A stretch of DNA of 64,000 nucleotides from Thermococcus sp. CX2 (GCF_012027555.1 NZ_SNUQ01000002.1:124001-188000); one strand, 5' to 3'. Positions 44,732-58,792 are shown, numbered from the stretch's first letter. Notes: generated by a model from the sequence alone, not told the origin. Numbers and translations are program-made.

Positions 44732-45313
44732 TCAGCGGGAGAGTTCTATACCCCTTTCGAGGGCCTTGAAGTTTATCTCCCAGAGCTTCTCCCTGAGGGT
44801 CTCCCTTATTCCGTCCATGATGCTCTCCTTCTTGAGGGGAATCAGGCCCTTTCCGTAAGCATAGCCGAGCATTAGGACGCCAAGGGTTCTCGGGTTGATT
44901 TTGTCAGCTTCCTCCTGAAAGTTCCTCACGTCTACTGGGCATACCCTTCTTAGGGCAGCCTCTATCTCCTCAAGGGAGGGATACTCCTCCTTGCCTACGA
45001 GGGTTGTCGCGGTGTGAATCGGGTAGGCGTTGATTATCGCGTAGCTCTCTTTACCGAGGAAGCGGGCGTTCCTCAAAGCTTCGGCCGGCTCAAGGGCGAG
45101 CATGAGGTTGGCATTCCCTTCCTCAATTAGGGGGGAATAAACTTCCTCACCAAAACGCAGGTATGAGAGAACGCTACCATAACGCTGGCTCATTCCAAGG
45201 GTTTCTCCAATTCTAACGTTATAGCCTTCTTTCATCGCGGCGTTTCCAATTATGCGCGAGAGGGTCAATCCCCCCTGACCGCCCACGCCAGTGATGATAA
45301 GGTTGAACTCCAT
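44732..45313 (-). CDS. Indolepyruvate:ferredoxin oxidoreductase beta-subunit-like protein (IorB-like)
   Basis: A 193-residue gamma-type domain of 2-oxoacid:ferredoxin oxidoreductases. NLIITGVGGQGGLTLSRIIG at the N-terminus, then VRIGETLGMSQRYGSVLSYL (about 35) and the C-terminal helix REKLWEINFKALERG. In the usual operon iorB follows iorA, the TPP- and cluster-bearing subunit for aromatic 2-oxoacids. Here no iorA lies on either side; the gene stands alone behind its own GGTGATCCAA. It may be a paralogue working with an unlinked alpha subunit. Confidence 0.85.
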   Translation of the reverse strand: MEFNLIITGVGGQGGLTLSRIIGNAAMKEGYNVRIGETLGMSQRYGSVLSYLRFGEEVYSPLIEEGNANLMLALEPAEALRNARFLGKESYAIINAYPIHTATTLVGKEEYPSLEEIEAALRRVCPVDVRNFQEEADKINPRTLGVLMLGYAYGKGLIPLKKESIMDGIRETLREKLWEINFKALERGIELSR

Positions 45314-45441
45314 TTGGATCACCTAATGCTGTACTATCTTGACGTTTTTAAAGATTAAGCCTGGCAATGTTGACGGTCAAACAGTCCCAGCGCAGGAAAG
45401 CAGTAGAAAAGTGGCGGGACTCAACAAAAGGGGAGAAAAAA

Positions 45442-47022
45442 TCAGGCCTCCATGCGGAGGCGCCTAATCACGAATTGTCTGTCGAGTGAAGCCAGGAAGC
45501 TGGCAAGTCTGGGACCGCGATCCTTACCGATGAAAACGTTGTAGAGCGCCTTGAACCACTCCTTGCTGTTTATGTTCCTCTTCTTAGCTACATCGAAGAT
45601 GACGTTGTTAAGCTCGTCGACGGTGAACTCCTCGTGGGCTTCGAGCCATGCCGCGACTTCCTCCATCGCTTCAAGGATATCCTGGTTAAGCTCAAGCTCG
45701 GGGACTTTTTTGAGGATTGAGAACTTAACGTTCTCCGGCGCGTACTTCTCGACCCAGTTCTTGGCCAAGCGGATTCTGAGTCTAATTCTCTCGAGATCTT
45801 CCTCGGTGAGCCTATCTGGGAGGTGGCCCTGCTTCTTGAGGACCTCGATGATGCCGTTTTCGTCGAGATGTGGCATTTGAACGAGGTTAACGAGGAACCT
45901 GAACGGTGCCTGCGCGACCAGCCTCTCGGGAACCTTCGGCATCGAAAGCTCGTAAGTTCTCTTTAGCTCCTCTTCTTCCTCAGGATTCTTGGCCTTCTCA
46001 AGGCCGAAGTAGATGCGCTCAACCTTGTCGAACTCGTCGTAGAGGTTGAGCAGACCGAGGCCAAGGTCTATCTTGAGCTCCTTGTTGGGTCTGTGCTTGG
46101 CGTAGATGAAGCGAATTATTCCTGGCTCGAGCACCTCGTAGAGGTCGCTAAGGAGGATAACGTTGCCCTTGCTTCCACTCATCTTGCCCTTCTGACCCTT
46201 TATGCCCACGAACTCGTACATGAGCGTTAGGGGGGCAGGCTTTCCGAAGACCTTCTCCACTATTTCGCTGCCCGTGTCGTAGGAGCTCCCAGCCGCAAGG
46301 TGATCCTTCCCAGCGGGCTCGAAATCAACGCCAAAGTGGGCCCAGCGCATCGGCCAGTCAACGCGCCAGCGGAGCTTGACGTTGCCCTCGCGGATGTCCG
46401 TTTCTCCCTCGCTTCCGCAGTGGGAACACCTGTAGGCTACCTTCCACTCGCCGTCCCAGGAGATGAACTCCGCCTCGCGCCTGCACTTCGGGCAGTAGAC
46501 CATAACGGGCTGCCAGTCCTCTTCGAGGGGCGGCTGCTTGGCCCTCTCGCGGTACTTGTCGAGTATGGCCTTTATCTCGCCGCGCTTTTCAAGGGCCAGG
46601 CGTATGTCCTCGGCGTACTCGCCGGACTTGTAGAGGTCGCTGGCGTATAGGAAATCCACCTCGATGCCCAGCCTGGCCACCTCTTCCTCGAAGAGGCTCA
46701 TGAAGTGCTCGGCGTAGCTGTCGTGGCAGCCCCAGGGGTCTGGAACCTCACGGACAGGCATGGTGAGGTATTCCTTCCACTCGCTCGGAACGTTCTTGGG
46801 AACCTTCCTAAAGCGGTCGTAGTCGTCCCACATGTGAATGTGTCTGACCTTCTTCCCCCTGTCCCTGAGGGCATGACCGACAATGTAGGCGGTGAAAAAC
46901 TCCCTGAAGTTGCCTATGTGAACGTAACCGCTCGGGGTTATGCCGCTCTCTACCACGTACTCCTCCTTATCTCCCATCTCTTGGATAATCTTTTCAGCCA
47001 TGTAGTCAGCCCAGTGCACCAT
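45442..47022 (-). CDS. lysS: Lysyl-tRNA synthetase, class I
   Basis: Class I lysine-tRNA ligase typical of Euryarchaeota, 526 residues. HIGH motif: [20 protein letters not shown] (about residue 35). KMSKS loop: [16 protein letters not shown] (about 275). A zinc-finger insertion has [12 protein letters not shown] and [12 protein letters not shown] (about 175-200). The frame is open for 21 more codons, but the ATG at 47022 follows GGGTGAAGAAA and gives the standard start [12 protein letters not shown]. Single gene. Confidence 0.95.
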   Translation of the reverse strand: MVHWADYMAEKIIQEMGDKEEYVVESGITPSGYVHIGNFREFFTAYIVGHALRDRGKKVRHIHMWDDYDRFRKVPKNVPSEWKEYLTMPVREVPDPWGCHDSYAEHFMSLFEEEVARLGIEVDFLYASDLYKSGEYAEDIRLALEKRGEIKAILDKYRERAKQPPLEEDWQPVMVYCPKCRREAEFISWDGEWKVAYRCSHCGSEGETDIREGNVKLRWRVDWPMRWAHFGVDFEPAGKDHLAAGSSYDTGSEIVEKVFGKPAPLTLMYEFVGIKGQKGKMSGSKGNVILLSDLYEVLEPGIIRFIYAKHRPNKELKIDLGLGLLNLYDEFDKVERIYFGLEKAKNPEEEEELKRTYELSMPKVPERLVAQAPFRFLVNLVQMPHLDENGIIEVLKKQGHLPDRLTEEDLERIRLRIRLAKNWVEKYAPENVKFSILKKVPELELNQDILEAMEEVAAWLEAHEEFTVDELNNVIFDVAKKRNINSKEWFKALYNVFIGKDRGPRLASFLASLDRQFVIRRLRMEA

Positions 47023-47159
47023 TTTCTTCACCCGAGGTAGCTTGGTGGAGGGGCTTTTAAGTTTAAGCTCGCCAGATAATAACAACTTCTAGACGGAAAA
47101 ATTTAAAAGCTTTGGTGGTAAACAACTTTGGGACGTAAAAATAATGGAGGGGTCTTTAG

Positions 47160-48035
47160 ATGGAGTTTGAGCTGGAACGAATGCAGGTTTTCTTTCCGGC
47201 CTCGCTGGAGATACAGGAAGAACTGCTCAAAGCAGGATTCAAGGTGCCCTACGATAAAGAGAGCGGCATAAGAACGCCCCTTCCTGTTGCGTCGGCTTTT
47301 TCCATGGGAAGAAAGATCAGGAAGTCTAGGCTCCTCATGGCGAAGGAGTTTCCTGGGAGTGGAAAGTTCGTGGAGCTTCCGCCCGAGAGGAGTATCTTAG
47401 GGGCGGACGTCAACGAAAAGGGCTTTGTCAGGATGACGGTAAAGCCGCTCGAATACCATCTGGAGGACATGGGCTTCGTCTCAGTGCCCCCTAGAGTATG
47501 GGGAACGTGGGCAAGCTTTTCAATGCCGTTCTCAGCCTACGAGGAGCTCATGGAGTTTCTGGGGGAGCTCAAGGGTGAGGAGCCGAAAGGGTTCTACCTG
47601 GCGTCAAAGGGTTCAGGAAGGAGAATAGAAGTCTACGCCTACAAGGGGAGAAGCCGAAAAGACATCGGAATTCCCGTCTTCGGCTACGCCCTCGGCCTCC
47701 ACGGGCTAACCCTGGCGGAGGAGTATCTCCGAGAGAAGGCAGAAGAAAACGGCGTGGATTCCGAGAGACTGCGTTATCTGAAGCTTGGCCTCAGAAAGAG
47801 GAAGGAAACGAGGGCAGGTCTGAAAGTCGGAATAGTCTGGGAGGACGGGAAGCCCGTGGAGATAACGATGAAACTCTCGACGACCGCGCCCCGAGTCAGG
47901 ATTCAGGGACTCTACGGCGAGCTGGTAGGAAAATCTAGAGGAGAGCTTGTTAAAACTGATGAGTGGTACTTTGTGGTGCACGCGAGCGACCTATATTGGG
48001 GTCTCAGGAGAGTCCGCTCGGCTTTCGGCAGCTAG
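47160..48035 (+). CDS. Conserved hypothetical protein
   Basis: A 291-residue soluble protein that I do not recognise. No membrane segment or catalytic signature. Some stretches look conserved in kind: LEYHLEDMGFVSVPPRVWGT (about 98), SMPFSAYEELMEFLGEL, and VFGYALGLHGLTLAEEYLRE (about 172), followed by a basic segment LKLGLRKRKETRAGLKVG. GGAGGGGTCTTTAG precedes the ATG. A TATA-like TTTAAAAGC lies at 47102-47110. Divergent from lysS. Confidence 0.72.
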   Translation: MEFELERMQVFFPASLEIQEELLKAGFKVPYDKESGIRTPLPVASAFSMGRKIRKSRLLMAKEFPGSGKFVELPPERSILGADVNEKGFVRMTVKPLEYHLEDMGFVSVPPRVWGTWASFSMPFSAYEELMEFLGELKGEEPKGFYLASKGSGRRIEVYAYKGRSRKDIGIPVFGYALGLHGLTLAEEYLREKAEENGVDSERLRYLKLGLRKRKETRAGLKVGIVWEDGKPVEITMKLSTTAPRVRIQGLYGELVGKSRGELVKTDEWYFVVHASDLYWGLRRVRSAFGS

Positions 48036-48105
48036 CTAAAAACACTAAGGCATTGAGCGAAAAGCATATTAACATTCTTTCATTTTTAACTTCAGGTGGA
48101 ATCAA

Positions 48106-48714
48106 ATGGCCTCGTGGCCCATCTACACAATAATCGCCGCGACGTTTATACTCGCCGCGATATGGCTAACACGGCATCTCGGAGAAGACTACGCATGGAT
48201 AAATAGGAAAATCATCCACTTCAGCATCGTTCCAGCTGTTCTGATGTACTACCAGGGCTTGATCCCGAAGGAAGTCTTTAGCGCCGCAGCCTTTATCTTC
48301 GGCGCCTTTCAGCTCTGGCCGCACCTGAAGAACAGTGAGTTTTCGTGGTACCAAATCAAGCACAACTACGGGGAGGTCTTCTTCGCATTCTCCGCTTCAG
48401 CTGTTGCGTTTTTCCTGCCCAAAGAGTATGCAACGGCCCTGCTTTTGGCCATGGCAGTAAGTGATGGGGTTACAGGAATCATCAGGCATTACTATTTCAA
48501 ACGGCATGGTTTCAACGTTAAACTCAAGAAGCACTGGACCGGAAGCCTCGGCTACGTAGTAACTGCCGCGATAATAGCCTTCGCACTGCTCGATGCGGGA
48601 ACAATAATGAAAATAGCGTGGGCGGGAATTCTGATGCTTGCAGAGTACCAGCCCTACGTGGATGACAACTTGGCCGTTCCACTCGTGGGAAGCGTCCTCT
48701 TTTTAGCGTTTTAG
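48106..48714 (+). CDS. Dolichol kinase-like / CTP-dependent lipid kinase membrane protein
   Basis: A 202-residue protein with about six hydrophobic helices and the conserved points of the SEC59/DGK1/VTE5 group: NRKIIHFSIVPAVLMYY (about 30), MAVSDGVTGIIRHYYFKRHG (about 120), LKKHWTGSLGYVV (about 143) and VDDNLAVPLVGSV (about 186). Such enzymes phosphorylate isoprenoid or diacylglycerol-type alcohols with CTP. A polyprenol kinase would feed the lipid carriers used by the glycosyltransferases elsewhere in the window; this is inference. Confidence 0.82.
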   Translation: MASWPIYTIIAATFILAAIWLTRHLGEDYAWINRKIIHFSIVPAVLMYYQGLIPKEVFSAAAFIFGAFQLWPHLKNSEFSWYQIKHNYGEVFFAFSASAVAFFLPKEYATALLLAMAVSDGVTGIIRHYYFKRHGFNVKLKKHWTGSLGYVVTAAIIAFALLDAGTIMKIAWAGILMLAEYQPYVDDNLAVPLVGSVLFLAF

Positions 48715-49277
48715 CTCGCCCACCTGACCTTCAGACTGTCCTTCTTTACCTTTTTGAACTCCTCGACGAGGGCCTTTCCGGTTCTATCCATGAAGCCATC
48801 GACATCGTTGATTCCAATCTCCTTTAGGCCGATGGCATCGACGCCCTTGGGGATCCCCTTCGCCTCGACGTTGATGCCGATGTGAATCTTGATGCTGACA
48901 GGTGAAACCGTGGCTATAGAGATGCTGAGCTTCTTACCGTTCACGTAGATGTCATCACCTTTCCTAACGGTTTTGATGCCGTAATCACCAAGAACCTCGC
49001 ATAGCTTGGCTATGAAGAGCTTCTGAAGTGTTGAGGCCAAGAGGACGTTGGGAAAGTCAAAAACCTCAATGATGTAGTGCACCATGTCGTCGCTCCTGAT
49101 CTCTTTCTTTGCCCTTAAATCTTCAATGTCTATCATCTCCTCGACCTTGACGTCGCACTTCCCCCTGAAGACGACGAGTGAGTTGCCAAGTATTCCAAAG
49201 TTCCTGTAGGCCCAGTGGCTCTGGATTGCAGAGCCGTCGTAGTCAATACGCTTGTCCTTAACTATGAGCAGCTCCAT
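48711..49277 (-). CDS. DUF366 family protein
   Basis: A 188-residue soluble protein of the DUF366 family, of unknown function. Visible segments: DYDGSAIQSHWAYRNFGILG (about 12), SDDMVHYIIEVFDFPNVLLA (about 62), and LSISIATVSPVSIKIHIGIN (about 115). It starts by overlapping the stop codon of the 89-residue gene upstream (TGATG), with GGAGGG before it, so the two are co-translated. Convergent with the kinase-like gene with a 4-base overlap. Confidence 0.82.
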   Translation of the reverse strand: MELLIVKDKRIDYDGSAIQSHWAYRNFGILGNSLVVFRGKCDVKVEEMIDIEDLRAKKEIRSDDMVHYIIEVFDFPNVLLASTLQKLFIAKLCEVLGDYGIKTVRKGDDIYVNGKKLSISIATVSPVSIKIHIGINVEAKGIPKGVDAIGLKEIGINDVDGFMDRTGKALVEEFKKVKKDSLKVRWAS

Positions 49278-49546
49278 CACGAACCCTCCAGCAGTTTTTT
49301 CAGCTCGTCAAAACCCTCAACATCCACCCACATATGGATGAAATCAACGTTATGAACCTTTAAAAGGATTTTATCGGCATAGAGTGTTCTGTCGTCTATG
49401 CAGATCACTCCCTCGATTTCGTGGCCAATCGATGGGAGCTCTTTTGGGAAAAGAAAGTAGCCCCACAACCCGAGGCCCTCGAGAACAGGCAGGACTTTTT
49501 CTTCGAGGTTCCAGCTGGCTATACTCAGAATAAAGCGCTCGCTCAT
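49277..49546 (-). CDS. Small hypothetical protein upstream of DUF366
   Basis: An 89-residue soluble protein: RFILSIASWNLEEKVLPVLE, GYFLFPKELPSIGHEIEGVI, DFIHMWVDVEGFDELKKLLE. No known family. The mixed strand-helix layout suggests a small alpha/beta domain. It is translationally coupled to the DUF366 gene, so the two products may interact. It begins about 190 bases downstream of the rRNA operon end. Confidence 0.68.
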   Translation of the reverse strand: MSERFILSIASWNLEEKVLPVLEGLGLWGYFLFPKELPSIGHEIEGVICIDDRTLYADKILLKVHNVDFIHMWVDVEGFDELKKLLEGS

Positions 49547-49739
49547 TCGAGAAAATCACGGATACCAGGAAAAAGGTGGAGTTCTTCACATGGGCATCAA
49601 TGAGATAATCACCATAGAACTCGCAGGGCGGAGTCAGAAGGGAGGCATCCCCACGATCCTGTAGCCGAGGTTAGAATCCACAGGCAAGTTTTAATGATTG
49701 CAACTGAAGTGCACAGAAGCACGAGAAGTTAAGGGCTTT

Positions 49740-49784
49740 GAGGACCGTGCATAGGCGGATTGACCTATCAAATGCCCAGCCCTC
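49740..49784 (-). other. 3' half of the 23S rRNA processing stem
   Basis: GAGGACCGTGCATAGGCGGA and the following TTGACC (49740-49765), plus AATGCCCAGCCCTC (49771-49784), are the reverse complement of 52845-52871 and 52827-52840. Together they close the long helix around precursor 23S rRNA, with an unpaired bulge suited to the archaeal splicing endonuclease. Confidence 0.8.
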
Positions 49785-49794
49785 CTTTCGAGGG

Positions 49795-52815
<3,021 letters not shown>

Positions 52816-52826
52816 CCCTCTACTTA

Positions 52827-52871
52827 GAGGGCTGGGCATTTTTTGGGTCAATCCGCCTATGCACGGTCCTC
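52827..52871 (-). other. 5' half of the 23S rRNA processing stem
   Basis: Complement of 49740-49784: GAGGGCTGGGCATT and GGGTCAATCCGCCTATGCAC with GGTCCTC following. It lies between tRNA-Ala and the 23S start. Confidence 0.8.
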
Positions 52872-52939
52872 ATCGTGACCCCTGTTCGGGGCCTAGGACC
52901 CTTCCACCCCGAGCTGTGCTCGGGATGTGCACCTCTTCG

Positions 52940-53016
52940 TGGTGGACCGGCCGGGATTCGAACCCGGGGCCTTCGGCTTGCAAAGCCGACGCTCTCCCAG
53001 GCTAAGCTACCGGCCC
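52940..53016 (-). tRNA. tRNA-Ala (anticodon TGC) in the rRNA spacer
   Basis: 77 bases including CCA. Acceptor stem GGGCCGG/CCGGTCC with a G-U pair, anticodon loop TTTGCAA (anticodon TGC), T loop GTTCGAATCC. Placement between 16S and 23S is standard in Euryarchaeota. Confidence 0.96.
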
Positions 53017-53022
53017 ACGGAT

Positions 53023-53052
53023 GGCAGGCCCGACATCCCTTAAACCCCCCGG
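53023..53052 (-). other. 3' half of the 16S rRNA processing stem
   Basis: GGCAGGCCCGACATCCCTTA and the following AACCCCCCGG pair with 54611-54640 apart from a small internal loop, closing the helix around precursor 16S rRNA. Confidence 0.75.
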
Positions 53053-53068
53053 ACGGATTTCCGGCGAT

Positions 53069-54555
<1,487 letters not shown>

Positions 54556-54925
54556 TGAGCAAGGAGTACGGCCGGTGGGACTTCCCATGGCGGGAAGTAC
54601 CAAATTCCGTCCGGGGTTTAGTCGGGATGTCGGGCCTGCCTTACCCCCGAGGGGTCCGCCTTTCGGCGTTTCCTCGGGAGCGCACATTGCTGTGCCCATG
54701 GCTGGAGGGCGGGGTTCATCTTGGGTGCTTTGCACCCGTTCCCCCCGACGCCGCCGTCTTGGCGCCTGGGCTTCGTCGCGCCCTGTTCGGGCGCTCCACC
54801 CAATAGGGGTGAACCCCAGCAGTGAAAAATTTTTGCAAAACCTTTGAGGGGGCAGATTTTTGAAAAAGAAGATGTTAAAGAGCGCTTCAAAAATTTGGAA
54901 ATTTTAACATAAAAATGATAAACCC
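54556..54925 (-). other. rRNA operon leader with processing stem and promoter region
   Basis: No gene. From the 16S start it holds a hairpin ACTTCCCATGGCGGGAAGT (54579-54597), the 5' half of the 16S processing stem (54611-54640), a G/C-rich leader to about 54815, then an A/T-rich zone. TATA-like stretches on the minus strand are TTTTTATGTTAAAATTTCC (near 54894-54912) and CAAAAATTTTTC (54824-54835). Which one is the rRNA promoter cannot be settled by eye. Confidence 0.6.
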
Positions 54926-54986
54926 TTGGAAAGCCCCATCCATTCCCTCAACTCCCAAAGTTATGTGGTGAAGCATCATGGAGTGA

Positions 54987-55250
54987 GGGGGAAGCCAGCA
55001 CTTATGGCATCACTCATACTCATCCTGATGGCCGAGTTGGTAGTCCTGCTGTTGCTTACCTACGGGAGCCTCGGCCACCGGATACTGAACTTTCTGGCAC
55101 TCGTCTCACTGACCATCAAAAAGTATCCTCCTGACAAACTGAACGACGTGCGTTTACGTTGAGGAGTATCTCACAGGCTACCGTTGCATACCGAAGGTTT
55201 TCGAGGGAAAATGCAAAGAGAAAGTTGAAAGGGTTGTGGGGAAGAGTTAA
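54987..55250 (+). pseudogene. Small membrane-anchored protein gene, apparently frameshifted
   Basis: A first frame from about 55005 (MASLILILMAELVVLLLLTY, then GSLGHRILNFLALVSLTIKK) has a membrane helix and ends at TGA 55160-55162. A different frame then reads VYVEEYLTGYRCIPKVFEGK followed by [12 protein letters not shown] to TAA at 55248-55250, with protein-like composition and two cysteines. That second frame is open only after a TGA near 55138, so a shift near 55140-55160 would join the two into one protein of about 80 residues. The end overlaps prs convergently by 3 bases. Could also be two unrelated short frames. Confidence 0.4.
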
Positions 55251-56086
55251 AGCGCCAGTATATCAGGCACGATGCTTATCCTCGAAACCGGCGTCGGTAT
55301 GGTGTTCGTAACCGCAAGCTCGTCAACGGCTCTGCTGACGCGCTCAATAGCACCCTCGGCAAAGACACCGTGGGTTGCCGCAACGAATATCTTTTCGGCC
55401 CCCATCTCCCTGAGCAGGTTGGCTGCCTTAACCATCGTCCCGCCCGTGCTGATGATGTCATCAACTATGAGGACGTTCTTCCCGGCCACGTCTATATCTA
55501 CGGGCCACATCTTCACTTCCGTCGGCGAAACGCGCTTCTTCTCAAAGTGGCTGTACTCAAGGCCGAGCTTTTCCGCCACAGCTCTGGCCCTCTCGCGCGC
55601 GCCCTTATCGGGGGCAAGGACTACACCGTCGCCGAGCTTATCCTTGAAGTACTCGGCTATTGCCCTCGCCGGAGAGAGGTTAACGGCCTTTCCAGGGAAG
55701 AACCTCAGGGTTTCGGGATTGTGTAGGTCGAAGACGTAGAGCTCGTCGTAGTAGAGACCTATCGCCCTCATTATTGCCCTAACGCTTATCGGCTCGCCCT
55801 CCTTGGTGACCCTGTCCTGCCTCGAGTATGCCAAGTAAGGAACAACGGCCCTAAGCTTGGTGAACCCCCTCTCGCGGAGGGCATCACCGATAAGAAGGAG
55901 CTCGATGAGGTTCTCGTCTTGGGGCTTAAAAGTGGACTGCACCACCAAAGCCTCATCACCAGAGCCAAGGACTCTGACGTATTTTTCCCCATCTGGGAAC
56001 TTCTTTATCTCAACCTCAACGAGTTCCCCGCCGAGAGCTCTAACCTCTTCCTCAAGGTGCCTCGCACCGCTTCCAACGACGATCAT
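55247..56086 (-). CDS. prs: Ribose-phosphate pyrophosphokinase (PRPP synthetase)
   Basis: Makes PRPP from ribose 5-phosphate and ATP for nucleotide, NAD and amino-acid synthesis. 279 residues, the short archaeal form. Marks: [20 protein letters not shown] (about 63), [20 protein letters not shown] (about 93; flexible loop), [12 protein letters not shown]-like [20 protein letters not shown] (about 153) and the PRPP-binding loop [20 protein letters not shown] (about 205). The ATG at 56086 follows GGGGTGATTGAT; the longer frame is not family-like. It supplies the substrate of the nicotinate phosphoribosyltransferase also encoded in the window. Confidence 0.95.
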   Translation of the reverse strand: MIVVGSGARHLEEEVRALGGELVEVEIKKFPDGEKYVRVLGSGDEALVVQSTFKPQDENLIELLLIGDALRERGFTKLRAVVPYLAYSRQDRVTKEGEPISVRAIMRAIGLYYDELYVFDLHNPETLRFFPGKAVNLSPARAIAEYFKDKLGDGVVLAPDKGARERARAVAEKLGLEYSHFEKKRVSPTEVKMWPVDIDVAGKNVLIVDDIISTGGTMVKAANLLREMGAEKIFVAATHGVFAEGAIERVSRAVDELAVTNTIPTPVSRISIVPDILAL

Positions 56087-56153
56087 ATCAATCACCCCGT
56101 AACCGTGAAATCTTGCCGTTTCCATGTTTAATCTCTGCTTTATAAATCCACCG

Positions 56154-56858
56154 TCATGCTAAAAGAACGGCAATTATTCCTGCCAGGAAGATGCCGTCGA
56201 AGGTTCCAGCACCGCCGATGCTCACCATCGGTGCGCCGAGGTTCTTGATTTTATTCCAGTTCATCAAATCAGCGCCGATTAAAACTCCCATCGTTCCACT
56301 CGCGTAGGCCACCAGCGGGGGATTGCCGTCTCCCAAGAAAAGTGCCAGAATCACTGCCATTAGTGGTGGGAGCAACATCGGCATCGCTATTCCAAGGCCC
56401 TTAACCGGTTTTGCAACGGCGTTGCTGAACAGCGAGGCGATTGCTATGGCGACTAATGTGTTGAAGAGTAGCCCGAACTGGCCAAGGTAGATGGTCCTTA
56501 GCAGCCCGTATATGACGACGCTTAGAGGAACCAAGGCGCCGCCGACGTTTACCGCTATTATAACCTTTCGCTCCTCCCAATCGAAGTACGGAACTGGGTA
56601 GGGTATCCCAAAGAACCTGACCTCCCTCACCCTCAAGACGGGCTCGTAGGAGGTCTCTTCAGCTATGGGGATGTTGATGAAGCTGCCAAAGAGGGCGAAG
56701 AGAAAGAGAGCATAGGCCACCTGTGGTGGGATTCCCAGCCTCTCAAAGGCGGCCGTAACGATGCTCGAGAAGAACACGAAGAGAATCACAAAGAGGAGGA
56801 ACATCACGATAAGTATGGGAATCGAGACAGGCGGAACTATAAGGCGGCGGCTATTCAT
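56154..56858 (-). CDS. DUF1614 membrane protein
   Basis: A 234-residue protein with about seven hydrophobic helices, starting [16 protein letters not shown]. The DUF1614 pattern is visible: [14 protein letters not shown] (about 60), [19 protein letters not shown] (about 95), [13 protein letters not shown] (about 152) and the C-terminal [20 protein letters not shown] then [17 protein letters not shown]. The function is unknown. GAGGGTGG precedes the ATG at 56858, within the end of the ASCH-domain gene, so the two are translationally linked. Confidence 0.85.
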   Translation of the reverse strand: MNSRRLIVPPVSIPILIVMFLLFVILFVFFSSIVTAAFERLGIPPQVAYALFLFALFGSFINIPIAEETSYEPVLRVREVRFFGIPYPVPYFDWEERKVIIAVNVGGALVPLSVVIYGLLRTIYLGQFGLLFNTLVAIAIASLFSNAVAKPVKGLGIAMPMLLPPLMAVILALFLGDGNPPLVAYASGTMGVLIGADLMNWNKIKNLGAPMVSIGGAGTFDGIFLAGIIAVLLA

Positions 56859-57225
56859 CTTCATCCACCCTCACGTTGGCCCAGACCTGGGCCCCTTTGG
56901 CAATGTCTACCTTAATGGGCTTCTCAAACTTCTCCGCATTGCGGAGAACCCACGCGTAGAGGGCTTTTCCGTTTGAGTAATCCACCAGGAAATCCAAATC
57001 AACGAGGTGCTTGTCCCTGTGCTCAGCGAGCTCTTCGGGTGTGAAAGGCCCGAGAACCTCGACGAGTTCAGCCTTTCCCAAAGCCCTTCCTCCGTTGAGA
57101 ATGAGAATCTCACCCCTCACTTTGGTTCGGGACTTCCGTATCTCCCATGTCTTCTTCCCTTCAACGATTAAGCTCGCGAAGGGCTCCCGTACTATGAGAC
57201 CTTTCTTGAGGTTCGGCTCACCCAT
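56851..57225 (-). CDS. ASCH-domain RNA-binding-like protein
   Basis: A 124-residue PUA-like ASCH protein. LIVREPFASLIVEGKKTWEI (about 10) with RKSRTKVRGEILILNGGRAL is the ASCH signature; the EGKKTWEIR lysine/glutamate cluster is the suggested active or binding site. Some ASCH proteins hydrolyse acetylcytidine or act as RNA-binding regulators; this one is not assigned. Start at the second ATG (57225, MGEPNLKKG) follows GGATGCCT. It overlaps the DUF1614 gene. Confidence 0.85.
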   Translation of the reverse strand: MGEPNLKKGLIVREPFASLIVEGKKTWEIRKSRTKVRGEILILNGGRALGKAELVEVLGPFTPEELAEHRDKHLVDLDFLVDYSNGKALYAWVLRNAEKFEKPIKVDIAKGAQVWANVRVDEDE

Positions 57226-57354
57226 AGGCATCCAAAGGAATAGCGAAGCGGCAGTTTATAAAACCAACGTCAGCCCTTGAAATCCCCAAAGAAAAGTGAA
57301 CAATGAAAAACTTTAAGTTTACCTTACCGAACCCACTCTCTGGAGGTATTACCG

Positions 57355-57990
57355 ATGAGGATCATCTGGTACGGACACGCGTGCTTTTGGGTCGAGACCA
57401 ACGGCGTGAGACTGCTCATCGACCCCTACCCTGAGGTTGACGATGACCGAATTGGTGAGGTTGACTACATCCTCATAACCCACGAGCACAGTGACCACTA
57501 CGGAAAGGTCGAGCTGCTCTCAAGGCTCCGCAATGCGACGGTCATAGGGCCAAAGCCAGTCTACCTTATGGCCATCAGCGATGGCGTAACCAGGGTAAAG
57601 GAGATTGAAGAGGGTCAAACCCTCGAACTTGACAACGGGGTTAAAGTTACGGCGATCTACATGGAGCACCCCTCGAGCCAGTACCCGCTTGGATACCTGA
57701 TAGAGGGCGACAAGACGGTATTCCACACTGGAGATACCTACTCAGCTCCAGCCCTTCAGAGACTCCGAGGAAATATCGATGTGCTGATGGTGCCCATAAG
57801 CGGCCGTTCAACGGCAAATGAGCGAGAAGCCGCACAAATCATCGAGGACATCAGGCCAAAGATAGTTATTCCAATGCACTACGGGGTTTACGGCGGGGGC
57901 AGCGTCGAGAAGCTTCAGGACGAGCTGAGAAAGAGGCGTGTTTGGGCTGTAGTAAAACCCCTCCAGCTCTACGAGGAGCTCTCACTTTAG
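57355..57990 (+). CDS. Metallo-beta-lactamase-fold hydrolase (UPF0173/UlaG-like)
   Basis: A 211-residue metal-dependent hydrolase. [20 protein letters not shown] at the start, the metal motif [17 protein letters not shown] (about 43), [19 protein letters not shown] (about 102), [11 protein letters not shown] (about 123) and [10 protein letters not shown] (about 174). It shares the fold of the UPF0173 family; the substrate is unknown. GGAGGTATTACCG precedes the ATG. RadB starts 11 bases downstream, so they are co-transcribed. Confidence 0.88.
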   Translation: MRIIWYGHACFWVETNGVRLLIDPYPEVDDDRIGEVDYILITHEHSDHYGKVELLSRLRNATVIGPKPVYLMAISDGVTRVKEIEEGQTLELDNGVKVTAIYMEHPSSQYPLGYLIEGDKTVFHTGDTYSAPALQRLRGNIDVLMVPISGRSTANEREAAQIIEDIRPKIVIPMHYGVYGGGSVEKLQDELRKRRVWAVVKPLQLYEELSL

Positions 57991-58001
57991 CGGTGACCCT
58001 G

Positions 58002-58706
58002 ATGCTGACCACGGGGGTCAAATCACTCGACGAGCTATTAGGAGGCGGCATAGCCTCCGAGGTTCTAACCCAGGTTTATGGTAGCTTTGCAACTGGCAAA
58101 ACTACGCTGGCGCTCCAGGTCGGACTTCTGAGTGGAGGGAAGGTCGCATACATTGATACAGAGGGAGGTTTTTCTCCAGAGCGGCTCGCTCAAATGGCCT
58201 CAGCGTGGGGTCTTGATCCCGACGAGACTCTTCATAGATTCATCCTATTCACACCGAGTGACTTCAAGGAGCAGAGACGAACGATAGGCAGCCTGAAGAG
58301 GATTATTGACAAAACGTTTTCCCTCATCGTCGTTGATTCCATAACCGCCCACTACCGCGTAGAGGAGCAGAGGAGGAACCTGACAGCTGAATTAGGGAAG
58401 CAGTTACAGGTTCTCCTCTGGCTCGCGAGGAAGAACAGAATTCCAGTCATCGTCATAAACCAGGTGCACTTCGACTCCCGCGCCGAGAGGCTCAAGCCGG
58501 TGGCCGAGCACACCCTCGGTTACCGCTGCAAGGACATACTGAGGTTGGACAAGCTGAACACGCCGGGGCTAAGGGTTGCAATCCTTGAGAGGCACCGCTT
58601 TAAGCCAGAGGGCGGGATAGTCTACTTCAGGATAACGGAGAAGGGCATAGAGGACGCGCTTGAAACTGGGGAGGTCAAGAAAGAGGACAACATCACTCCA
58701 TTCTGA
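58002..58706 (+). CDS. radB: DNA repair and recombination protein RadB
   Basis: A RecA/RadA paralogue of 234 residues lacking the N-terminal helix-hairpin-helix domain of RadA. Walker A is YGSFATGKTTLALQV (about residue 27), Walker B is FSLIVVDSITAHYRVEE (about 107), and the conserved loop is IPVIVINQVHFDSR (about 148). RadB proteins modulate homologous recombination and bind RadA or Hjc. Start MLTTGVKSLDELLGGG follows GGTGACCCTG; upstream codons in frame lie inside the preceding gene. Confidence 0.95.
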   Translation: MLTTGVKSLDELLGGGIASEVLTQVYGSFATGKTTLALQVGLLSGGKVAYIDTEGGFSPERLAQMASAWGLDPDETLHRFILFTPSDFKEQRRTIGSLKRIIDKTFSLIVVDSITAHYRVEEQRRNLTAELGKQLQVLLWLARKNRIPVIVINQVHFDSRAERLKPVAEHTLGYRCKDILRLDKLNTPGLRVAILERHRFKPEGGIVYFRITEKGIEDALETGEVKKEDNITPF

Positions 58707-58792
58707 CTTCATGAACCCTTCCGTCGCCATTTCTGGGGATTATTACTTGCACTGCGGTTTATAATAAAAAGAGAGACATCAAAAGCTCACGC

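Noticed and set aside
49547-49739. 5S rRNA downstream of 23S
   Set aside because: The stretch does not show the 5S sequence or fold; Thermococcales usually encode 5S elsewhere.
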